A DNA stretch of 46,424 bases from Nitrospinota bacterium (lineage in GTDB: Bacteria > Nitrospinota_A > UBA7883 > JACRLM01): the NCBI GenBank assembly GCA_016235255.1, contig JACRLM010000033.1, positions 1 to 46,424 of the forward strand, given 5' to 3'. Below are positions 34,336-41,525 of this stretch, one piece after another. The position numbers and the translations under genes were made by a program. The notes beneath the pieces were generated by a model. It saw nothing but the letters and a program-made list of their open reading frames with translations. It was not told where the DNA came from and did no database searches. Every line of letters begins with the position of its first letter. The stretch's first letter is position 1.

Positions 34336-36171
34336 TCAGTTGCGCGGCAACAGGACGCGGAAATCGGATCCTTTACCCGGGTTGCTGGTCATTTCGATTT
34401 TTCCATTGTGCAGTTCCACGATTCTTTTGACTATCGCCATTCCAAGTCCAAGCCCGCCGCTTTTCTTCGTGTAAAACGGGGTGAAACAGTTGTTAATCTC
34501 CTCATTGGTCATCCCCACGCCGGTGTCGGTCACGCGGAAATACACGAAGCCGTCGTCAACCCCGCTTGAGACCTTCAGCGAGCCGCCGTTCTCCATGGAC
34601 TGTATGCCGTTGATGACAAGGTTCCAGACGATCTGCTTTATCTGGTTTGCGTCCGCGTGGATGGACGGCAACTCCCCCGCAAAATCCTTCACAAGCTCGA
34701 AAGGCGCCGCCGACCCGTTGCGGTGGTGCATCGCCAGGTTGAGCGCGTCGTCGAGGATGTGGTTGATGTCGCACAATCCTTTGCGCGGGTGGCGCTCATG
34801 GGCGAAGCCGAGGAAATCGTTAAGCGTGGCGTTGAGCCTGGCAGCCTCCTTTTCAATGACCGAAAGCAGGTTTTTGCGCTGTTCGTCGGTGATCTTGGAC
34901 GAGCCGCTGGAGACAAGCTGCAACGCGGTTATCAATGCGTTCAACGGGTTTCTTATCTCGTGCGCCAGGCTTGCGGCCATCTGCCCCATGAGCGCCAGGT
35001 GCTCCTTGCGCTTGAGGTCTTCTTTCAAAATGGCGTGGGTCGTGGTGTCCAGCGAAAGCTCCAGGGCGCCGATCACCTGGTTGTCCGAGTTGTGGAGAGG
35101 CGCGGCCATTATCTGGAAAGTCCGCTCATCGCCGCCGGACACCGGCTTTTTCGATTCGCAAGTGATTATTTCGCCGTTGAGAAGCGCCTCCTTGGCGGGG
35201 CAGGAGGGGCAAGACGTGAAACTTGAGTCCCCTTTATGGAGGCATCTGCTCCCCAACGTGTCGCCGAACCATTCGGTGTGGATACGGTTCTGCCAGATGA
35301 CCGTCATGGTGGTGTCCACCACGATCATCCCGGCCTGCATGCCGTGGAGGATATTGTCCAGCTTTTCCTTCTCCAGCCGAAGCTCGCTTAAGACAGAATC
35401 GTAGCGGCCTATGATGGCGTTGACGAAATCGTTGAACCGGGCGATCTCGTCCTTGGTCGAATAATGGCTGATGTGTATGTCGTCCAGAACACTTGTGCGC
35501 ATCTGGCTTATGCGGTGGACCGTCCTGTCTATCGGGCGGAGTATCCGGATCGCGGCAAGATAACCGAGCAACGCCGCCACCGAGGCCAGCGCCACGCTGA
35601 TGCCTATCACTTTGAGGCGGAGCTTTCCGATGGTCGTGACGTACTGCCTGTCGGACACGCCGGTGACCACGGTGCCTATCCGCTCTCCGTTGATGGCGAT
35701 GGGGGCCGCCGCCACGAACACCCTGGACCCCACCGGTTTGTTATCAACCCGAAGCTCCACACCCTGAGGCATTTCACCCGTGGAAACGCCGGGAATAACC
35801 AGGTCCGACCCTATAGGATACTCCAACGGATTCGAATGGGCGGCGATTTTTCCGGCGGCGTCGAGTATGGCGGCGTATTCGATGAAGTGCAGCCCTTCGA
35901 AAGGAGCCGGAACAACCCGCGTGGCGTCACGCACGGCGTTGTACATTTCCCATGTGTCCTTGCGGATGAGCGGAGTGGCGCTCCTGTTGGAAAGGTTTAT
36001 GGCGGTGTGGACGGCGTTGTGCTTAAGCTCCACTTCAAGATATTTCAGGCTCTCCTGGTAGATGAAAAGCGACAACAGGGCGGAGCAGGTAAGAATCGAG
36101 CCGATCAGAAGGAAACTTATTTTCCCGCCTACAGGGGCGTCAAACCTCAGTCTCTTCAACGGGGAGATCAT
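34336..36171 (-). CDS. Membrane sensor histidine kinase with HAMP and cysteine-containing PAS domain
   Basis: 611 residues. Two transmembrane helices (about 19-37 and 186-208) flank a periplasmic sensor region. HAMP follows at about 205-258 and a PAS domain at 271-385, with four cysteines (C310, C321, C324, C338). The phospho-acceptor H404 is in SLAHEIRNPLNAL, and the N, G1 and G2 boxes (NLVINGIQSM, DTGVGMT, GGLGLGMAIVKR) complete the kinase. The PAS cysteines could bind a metal or Fe-S centre, or report redox state. The start overlaps the PhnD-like gene by four bases. It probably takes its signal from that periplasmic protein and phosphorylates the NtrC-type regulator. Confidence 0.93.
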   Translation of the reverse strand: MISPLKRLRFDAPVGGKISFLLIGSILTCSALLSLFIYQESLKYLEVELKHNAVHTAINLSNRSATPLIRKDTWEMYNAVRDATRVVPAPFEGLHFIEYAAILDAAGKIAAHSNPLEYPIGSDLVIPGVSTGEMPQGVELRVDNKPVGSRVFVAAAPIAINGERIGTVVTGVSDRQYVTTIGKLRLKVIGISVALASVAALLGYLAAIRILRPIDRTVHRISQMRTSVLDDIHISHYSTKDEIARFNDFVNAIIGRYDSVLSELRLEKEKLDNILHGMQAGMIVVDTTMTVIWQNRIHTEWFGDTLGSRCLHKGDSSFTSCPSCPAKEALLNGEIITCESKKPVSGGDERTFQIMAAPLHNSDNQVIGALELSLDTTTHAILKEDLKRKEHLALMGQMAASLAHEIRNPLNALITALQLVSSGSSKITDEQRKNLLSVIEKEAARLNATLNDFLGFAHERHPRKGLCDINHILDDALNLAMHHRNGSAAPFELVKDFAGELPSIHADANQIKQIVWNLVINGIQSMENGGSLKVSSGVDDGFVYFRVTDTGVGMTNEEINNCFTPFYTKKSGGLGLGMAIVKRIVELHNGKIEMTSNPGKGSDFRVLLPRN

Positions 36172-37118
36172 TTCGGAGAGGCCACTTTTTGAAATGACAC
36201 CGACCTGCGCATCCTGCGGATCGAATCATAGTCCGAGTCCTTCATCCGCTCGAATTTCTCCAGCGCCATCGAGTTTAGCGCCGCCCGGCCCTCCGGGTCG
36301 TTATGCAGGGTAAGAAAAATATCCTGAATGCGCGCTTTAATCCGCTTGTCCAGTCCGGGCCTGATCACAAACGGGGTGAACGGCATGAAATCCGACTTCT
36401 GGATTATTTTGGTCTGGGATATCAATTCCGGATGTATTTTGCCGACCCATTCCCAGACATAACTGTCCACGTTCGCGGCGTCCGCAAGGTGTGAGGCCAC
36501 CGCCTCAATCGAGCTTGAATGGCTGTATGTGAAGAACCGCGTCTTGAAAAACGACTCCGGAGTCTCCTTTATCCTGCTCAAATTATACACAGGCACAAGA
36601 AATCCGGAATTGGACATAGGATCCGAAAACGCGAATATCTTTCCGCGAAGGTCTTCCAATGAAGCGGCCTTGCTGTCCTTGTGGACAATGAGGAGCGATT
36701 GGTAATAAGGCTTTCCGTTGAAAACGGGGGCGGCCAAAAGCTCCAGCCCGAATTTTTCATGGTCAAGAACGTATGGCAGGCCGCAAACAAAAGCCACGTC
36801 CACCCCGCCGCTTTCAAGAAGCGAACTCATCTCCTGGTAAGATTTTCGGTAGATCGTCTCCACCGGAATGTTCAGCCGCTTTTCGATAATGTGGATCAGC
36901 TTTTTATGCGTCGCCACGTCCGACTCAACCGCAACGGCCGTCAGCCCGAACCGCAGCCGCGTCTTGCCGCCGTTTTCCTGATTGTCCGCCCATGCCTTGG
37001 CCGGCGTCAAAAGCCAGCCAGCCAGGATGGCTGCAAATGCGAGCTTAACCATCAGACATGAATTGTGTCTTGAAAAAAAGAGTTTAGGCCACCAAACCTT
37101 GTTTGAATACTCTAGCAT
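36168..37118 (-). CDS. Periplasmic PhnD-like substrate-binding sensor protein
   Basis: 316 residues from the ATG at 37118, which follows GAGGA and fits the predicted sigma-54 transcript; an ATG at 37052 is the alternative and gives a standard signal peptide (VKLAFAAILAGWLLTPAKAWA). The mature protein has PhnD/phosphonate-binding-family text: LRFGLTAVAVES, YQEMSSLLESGGVDVAFVCGLPYV, FAFSDPMSNSGFLVP. There are no transporter genes nearby. AioX and ArxX, of the same family, detect arsenite for a kinase-NtrC pair, so an oxyanion-sensing role is inferred; the ligand is unknown. Confidence 0.85.
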   Translation of the reverse strand: MLEYSNKVWWPKLFFSRHNSCLMVKLAFAAILAGWLLTPAKAWADNQENGGKTRLRFGLTAVAVESDVATHKKLIHIIEKRLNIPVETIYRKSYQEMSSLLESGGVDVAFVCGLPYVLDHEKFGLELLAAPVFNGKPYYQSLLIVHKDSKAASLEDLRGKIFAFSDPMSNSGFLVPVYNLSRIKETPESFFKTRFFTYSHSSSIEAVASHLADAANVDSYVWEWVGKIHPELISQTKIIQKSDFMPFTPFVIRPGLDKRIKARIQDIFLTLHNDPEGRAALNSMALEKFERMKDSDYDSIRRMRRSVSFQKVASPK

Positions 37119-37146
37119 AATTCCTCGCGCAAGAATTAAGTACACA

Positions 37147-37161
37147 GCAAGCATGGCGCCA
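37147..37161 (-). promoter_or_regulatory. Sigma-54 -24/-12 element before the sensor-kinase-regulator operon
   Basis: Minus strand: TGGCGCCATGCTTGC, with the exact GG-N10-GC spacing and both TGGC and TTGC complete. The start of transcription would be near 37136, leaving a leader of about 18 bases before the ATG at 37118. It implies that the regulator activates its own operon. Confidence 0.6.
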
Positions 37162-37270
37162 CCATGCGCTTAAGATGGGCGTTATTGTGCGCTTTAACTG
37201 AGGGAAAATCAGGTGGTTATAACAAAGGATTGCTAGGTTAATTAGCAATAATTCAACAGTTCAATAACTG

Positions 37271-37298
37271 GCTCCAATTTGGAACGCGAATGTTCCAA
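37271..37298. promoter_or_regulatory. Candidate enhancer for the NtrC-type regulator
   Basis: TTGGAAC (37279-37285) and GTTCCAA (37292-37298) form a perfect 7-bp inverted repeat with a 6-base spacer. A further half-site, GCTCCAA (37271-37277), lies exactly 21 bp, two helical turns, before the last one. The block is 110 bp from one -24 element and 108 bp from the other, within the normal range for sigma-54 activator sites. Confidence 0.55.
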
Positions 37299-37405
37299 TG
37301 TCGGCCCCCAATCTTCCCATATTCTTAACCTGAATTGACATCCACCTCGTCAATACCTGCGTTATTAAAGCCGCGTTCCGCGATTATTCGATGCGGGACA
37401 CAATT

Positions 37406-37420
37406 AGGCATCCGTATTGC
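37406..37420 (+). promoter_or_regulatory. Sigma-54 -24/-12 element before the molybdoenzyme 2 operon
   Basis: AGGCATCCGTATTGC has GGCA and TTGC at GG-N10-GC spacing. Transcription would start near 37432, about 80 bases before the ATG at 37514. Confidence 0.6.
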
Positions 37421-37513
37421 TATATGGGCTTTGGGGGTATCCATGTAGTCATCCCTCCGAATGGGGCGCGTTGTTACAGGGCTTTGAGTATTCCTAGTAA
37501 CAGGGGAAAAATT

Positions 37514-38164
37514 ATGGCAAAACAGATGGTGATGGTAATTGACTTAAGACGTTGCATCGGGTGCCAGGCTTGCACAGTCGCCTGCAAGACCGAGAACAAG
37601 GTGGGGCTTGGGCGGTGGAGGACAATGGTCCGCACGTATGAAAAGGGGCAGTACCCGAACGCCAAGAGGTATTTCTTCCCCACATTGTGCAACCAGTGCG
37701 GCAGTTGCATGAAAGCGTCGAAGAAATCCGGAGGCGACATGTTCTTCAAGAGGCCGGACGGGATAATTGATTTCGACCAGGCCAAGGCCAAGAAGGACGC
37801 TTCCGGCGTTTATGAGGCGGCTGCGATCGAGGCATGCCCTGTGGAGGCGGTGTCGTGGGACAAGCACACCGGCCTGCCGGACAAATGCAATTTCTGCGCT
37901 CACAGGGTGGACGCGGGGCTTATGCCCGCCTGTGTGCAGACCTGCATAGGCAAGTCCCGTGTTTTCGGCGACTTGAACGATCCGGACAGCGAGGTGAGCA
38001 AACTTATCGCGCAAAACGGAGTGGCGCAGGCCAAGGAGAAGGAAAAGTGCCCCGGTGTTTATTACATTGGACTGGACATGTTCTTCTCCATGGGCATGGA
38101 AGGCTTCCGCGAGGTTACTCCTGCCGAATTCACGTCCGGCAAATACAAGATGCAACAGGCATAA
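37514..38164 (+). CDS. 4Fe-4S electron-transfer subunit of molybdoenzyme 2
   Basis: 216 residues from the ATG at 37514 (AGGGGA upstream). Twelve cysteines form three groups: C14-C17-C20-C24, C59-C62-C65 with the distant C108 (ACPVEAV), and C125-C128-C140-C144. That suits three [4Fe-4S] clusters, one fewer than normal for DmsB/NrfC-type subunits; the second group has lost the usual CxxxCP ending and gained an insert. There is no signal peptide, so it would travel with the Tat-targeted catalytic subunit. It comes first in the operon, before the catalytic subunit, as in arx loci. Confidence 0.88.
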   Translation: MAKQMVMVIDLRRCIGCQACTVACKTENKVGLGRWRTMVRTYEKGQYPNAKRYFFPTLCNQCGSCMKASKKSGGDMFFKRPDGIIDFDQAKAKKDASGVYEAAAIEACPVEAVSWDKHTGLPDKCNFCAHRVDAGLMPACVQTCIGKSRVFGDLNDPDSEVSKLIAQNGVAQAKEKEKCPGVYYIGLDMFFSMGMEGFREVTPAEFTSGKYKMQQA

Positions 38165-38179
38165 GGGGGAGACGAAAAA

Positions 38180-40786
38180 ATGGAATTCAGCAGAAGAAGA
38201 TTTCTTCAATTCGGCGCCGCCGCCGGCGCGGCCATGGCCGCCACGGGCAAGAAGGCCCACGCCATGGAACTTACTCCCGGCGGGAAATCGGTGACAAAGA
38301 AAGGTGTGGAGCGCAAGGCCGTGCCATACACCTGCATGACCTGCAACATAGAGGACGGCGGCATCGCCTATGTCGAGGACGGCCGCATTGTCAAGCTGGA
38401 GGGCAACCCGAAGCAACCGGGCAACCGAGGCCGGCTTTGCGCCAAGGGGAACGCCGGCTGGCAGCACGTCTATGACCCGGAGAGAATACTTTTCCCGCTA
38501 AAGCGCGCAGGCAAGCGCGGCGAAGGGAAGTGGAAGAGGGTGTCTTGGGACGAGGCGCTCAACGAAGTGGCCGGCAAGATCCGCGATCACATCAAGAGCG
38601 GCAAGGAGCGGGACGAGATATGTTTCAAATGGGGCCGCAACCGGACCCATGGTTTCATAGACAGGTGGATGAACGCCCTTGGATCATCGGCCACCATGAA
38701 CCACACCTCCGTTTGCGAATCTTCAAAGAAGATCGGCATGCAGGCCACCTGGGGGCCGGACATCGAAACGCCGGACTTCGCCAACACCAAGTACATCATC
38801 AACTTCGGAAGCAACATTCTGGAGGCCGCCTATTTCCACAACCCGTACGCGCAGAGGATCATGGACGGCGTGGTGGGGAACAAGGCGAAGATGGTGACGT
38901 TCGACGTGCGTCTTTCCAACACCGCCGCCAAGTCCGACGAGTGGCACCCGGTTTTCCCGGGGACCGATGGCGTGATAGCGCTTGCCATGGCAAACGTGAT
39001 CATGCAGGAAGGGCTTTATGACGCCGAGTTCATAAATGACTGGGTGAACGTATCGGCCGGCGAACTGAAGTCCTATCTGGCGAAATACACGCCGCAGATG
39101 GCGGAGGGGTACAGCGGAGTGAAAGCGGCGGACATCGCCCGCATCGCCCGTGAATTCGCCATGGCCAAGCCGGCGACCACCTACACCTACCGCGGGCCTT
39201 GCAAGCATATGTACGGCTCGTACAACGAGCGCAGTTGCATGCTGTTGCCGATCATCACCGGCAACGTTGAGCGCAAGGGCGGCTATTGCCTGCCGCGCGG
39301 GATGGGTTGGGACGGCGTTGAGCCAAACCCGCCGAAACCCAAGGGGCACAGCCTCCTCCACCAGCCTCACGATTATCCGCTGGCGGGGCACCATGTGAGC
39401 CATCACGTTCCCTTCCTGATAATGGAGGGAAAGGCGAAGGTGTCCATATGGATGGATTATTATGACAACCCCGCGTACTCCTTCCCTTCCTCCCATGTGT
39501 GGAGGAAGATTTACCAGGACGAGAAGATGATCCCGTATTTCGTCACTTTCTCTCCGGTGATCAGCGAGACTTCCCAGTACGCCGATATCATCCTTCCGGA
39601 CGTCAGCTATCTGGAGAGGCACGACCCGGAGAACATGCCAAGCGACCTTCTGCCGTGGATAGGGATCCGCCAGCCGGTTGTCAAGCCGTTGGGCGAGTCC
39701 AGGGAGTTCCGCGACGTGATACTCGACCTTGCAAACCGGATAGATCCGGACGGCAGCCTGGAGATAAAGAAGTACTTCTCTTATGGCACCACCGAGGACT
39801 ATATGCACAAGCACTTTGACAACGTCAAGGGGCTAAAGGAAGTGGGCGGGTATGAATACCTGAAGAAAAACGGCGTGTTCCCCGATTACGGCAAGTTGGA
39901 TCCGGCGGACTACAGGTACTACAAGGACGGCAAGCTTGTGGAACCGGAGTATGGCCTTCACATGAAGGAGGATCCGAAAGGTGTGGAGGTCAAGGGCAAG
40001 AAGAGGGCCGGTTTTGGCACCCCTTCGAAAAAGATCGAGATAAAGAGCGATCTTTACGCCAAGGCCGGTTTCAACCCGATGCCAGTGTTCAAGGAGCATC
40101 CCTGGCACTGGGAAAAGGGGAAGAAGAAGCTGAAATCGGGCCAGATGATCCTCACCACTTTCAAGTGGAACGTCCATACCCAGGCCAGGACCTCCAACCT
40201 GCCGCTGCTGTCGGAAATTGTCCACAAGAATCCCGCGTGGATAAACTCCAAGACCGCGGCGAAGCTTGGGATCAAGAACAACGACCTTGTGAGGATCACC
40301 TCCGGCGTGGGTCATATGGTGACCCGGGCCAATGTGACCGAGTCCATCCATCCCGAAGTGGTGGCGGTGTCCACCGCCGTGGGCCACAAGGTGGGCGGAC
40401 GGTTCGCCACGGCCAACAAGGACGCCAAGGCGCACCAGTGGGCCGGGGACGACGCGGAGCTCAAGCATATGTGGTGGGATGACGCTGGCGTCCATCCCAA
40501 CGACATCATCCCGGTGAGCACCGATCCAATCGGCGGTTCGCAGGGATGGTTCGACACGGTTGTCACTGTGGAGAAGGCTCACAAGGGGGACAAGTATGGC
40601 GATGTGGTGGCCGATTTGAAGAAGGCCGTGGACTTCTACAAAGAGACCCTCACATACAACGTCGCCGGGCCAAACCACAAGAAGGTACATCCGGAGCTGG
40701 CGTCCAACACCGGTACGGAAAAGAGCCGTGTGGCAATGAGCAAGGGCAGAAAGGACTATAATGATTTCGACCCTGTCATTGTCTAG
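38180..40786 (+). CDS. Tat-exported molybdopterin oxidoreductase 2, catalytic subunit
   Basis: 868 residues of the DMSO reductase superfamily with a Tat signal (SRRRFLQFGAAAGAAMAA). The FS0 cluster motif reads C52-x2-C55-x3-D59-x27-C87-AKG, so an aspartate stands where the third cysteine should be. C179 in HTSVCESS is the likely molybdenum ligand. Further landmarks are INFGSNILEAAYFHNP, MVTFDVRLSNTAAKSDEW and the C-terminal TFKWNVHTQARTSNLP. GGGGGAG precedes the ATG. A PhnD-kinase-NtrC set upstream recalls arsenite oxidases, but the FS0 change and the gene order do not match Arr/Arx or Aio; the substrate is unknown. It is paired with a TorD-like chaperone and cytochromes downstream. Confidence 0.93.
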   Translation: MEFSRRRFLQFGAAAGAAMAATGKKAHAMELTPGGKSVTKKGVERKAVPYTCMTCNIEDGGIAYVEDGRIVKLEGNPKQPGNRGRLCAKGNAGWQHVYDPERILFPLKRAGKRGEGKWKRVSWDEALNEVAGKIRDHIKSGKERDEICFKWGRNRTHGFIDRWMNALGSSATMNHTSVCESSKKIGMQATWGPDIETPDFANTKYIINFGSNILEAAYFHNPYAQRIMDGVVGNKAKMVTFDVRLSNTAAKSDEWHPVFPGTDGVIALAMANVIMQEGLYDAEFINDWVNVSAGELKSYLAKYTPQMAEGYSGVKAADIARIAREFAMAKPATTYTYRGPCKHMYGSYNERSCMLLPIITGNVERKGGYCLPRGMGWDGVEPNPPKPKGHSLLHQPHDYPLAGHHVSHHVPFLIMEGKAKVSIWMDYYDNPAYSFPSSHVWRKIYQDEKMIPYFVTFSPVISETSQYADIILPDVSYLERHDPENMPSDLLPWIGIRQPVVKPLGESREFRDVILDLANRIDPDGSLEIKKYFSYGTTEDYMHKHFDNVKGLKEVGGYEYLKKNGVFPDYGKLDPADYRYYKDGKLVEPEYGLHMKEDPKGVEVKGKKRAGFGTPSKKIEIKSDLYAKAGFNPMPVFKEHPWHWEKGKKKLKSGQMILTTFKWNVHTQARTSNLPLLSEIVHKNPAWINSKTAAKLGIKNNDLVRITSGVGHMVTRANVTESIHPEVVAVSTAVGHKVGGRFATANKDAKAHQWAGDDAELKHMWWDDAGVHPNDIIPVSTDPIGGSQGWFDTVVTVEKAHKGDKYGDVVADLKKAVDFYKETLTYNVAGPNHKKVHPELASNTGTEKSRVAMSKGRKDYNDFDPVIV

Positions 40787-40821
40787 GCCTGGCGGTCTGG
40801 CTATGTGTGGCTGATTTTATT

Positions 40822-40852
40822 CCCTGGCCGGCGGATTTTCCGCTGGCCAGGG
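40822..40852 (+). terminator. Strong hairpin between the molybdoenzyme 2 and chaperone genes
   Basis: CCCTGGCC pairs with GGCCAGGG, continuing through a G-T pair and GCGGA/TCCGC to a three-base loop: a 14-bp stem followed by GCTTTTGA. The T run is short, so it may be an attenuator or an RNA-end stabiliser lowering expression of downstream genes relative to the catalytic subunit. Confidence 0.6.
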
Positions 40853-40876
40853 GCTTTTGATAAAGGTTGTGAATTT

Positions 40877-41518
40877 ATGTCGGACGATACGATTGAAGAG
40901 CTTGAGTCATTACGGAATGTTTACCTGATATTAAGCGATTTGCTGATTCGGGAAGTTGACCGGGAATCGCTGGCCCTTCTCAGAAGCGGTCAGATGCCGG
41001 GATTCCTGAAAAATATCGGCGTGGACTTGTCTCCAGGGGAAGGGGAGGGGGACGAAAAGCTGCTCGATGAACTTGCCGCGGAATACTCCGCGCTCTTTGT
41101 CCAGCCGGGTTCGGCCCCGCCGTATGAGTCCGTGGCGTTGTCCGGCCGGCTTTTGGCGCCTGAGGCTGACAAGGTGGAGATAACATACCAGAAGAACGGC
41201 TTTGATTACAGAAAGGCGCATCCAAACATCTTCCCGGATCATGTGGCCATCGAATTGGCATTTATAGCCTCCTTGCTGGAGGCCAGGTCAAAAGAGATGA
41301 AAAACGGGAACAATGACGCGGCTGGCGAGCTTGAGGGTGAAAGGATTTCTTTTATTTCAGCCCATCCCGCCAAATGGATGAGGGATTATTTCATTAAAGT
41401 ATCGTCAAAAGCCAAGGCTCCTTTTTATGCCGGGTTGCTCGATTTCGCGGGGGGATTTATTGAAAGCGAGGCCGATGAGGCGGCGGCGAAGGGCGCGCAG
41501 GCCGCCGCACGGCCATGA
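40877..41518 (+). CDS. TorD-family chaperone for molybdoenzyme 2
   Basis: 213 residues from the ATG at 40877. The family motif EYSALFVQPGSAPPYESV is near residue 76 and NIFPDHVAIELAFIASL near 124. TorD/DmsD/NarJ proteins bind the apo-enzyme and its Tat signal in the cytoplasm. It lies 90 bases after the catalytic subunit, beyond a strong hairpin, and eight bases before the polyferredoxin gene. The frame opens at 40805, but the upstream part shadows the hairpin region. Confidence 0.88.
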   Translation: MSDDTIEELESLRNVYLILSDLLIREVDRESLALLRSGQMPGFLKNIGVDLSPGEGEGDEKLLDELAAEYSALFVQPGSAPPYESVALSGRLLAPEADKVEITYQKNGFDYRKAHPNIFPDHVAIELAFIASLLEARSKEMKNGNNDAAGELEGERISFISAHPAKWMRDYFIKVSSKAKAPFYAGLLDFAGGFIESEADEAAAKGAQAAARP

Positions 41519-41525
41519 TATCGCC

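Larger units (their letters stand above)
37119..37513. promoter_or_regulatory. Divergent control region between the regulator and molybdoenzyme 2 operons
   Basis: 395 bases without a gene. It carries two opposed -24/-12 elements (37147-37161 minus, 37406-37420 plus), the inverted-repeat enhancer candidate at 37271-37298 midway between them, a second inverted repeat ATTGCTA-N7-TAGCAAT (37229-37249) and CAGTT-N4-AACTG nearby. It is AT-rich, which would help bending between enhancer and promoter. Confidence 0.6.

Noticed and set aside
37514..40786. Identification of molybdoenzyme 2 as arsenite oxidase or arsenate reductase (ArxA/ArrA)
   Set aside because: The regulators fit, but the FS0 motif has Asp in place of Cys, there is no arxC-type NrfD gene in the operon, and no arsenic-resistance genes are nearby.
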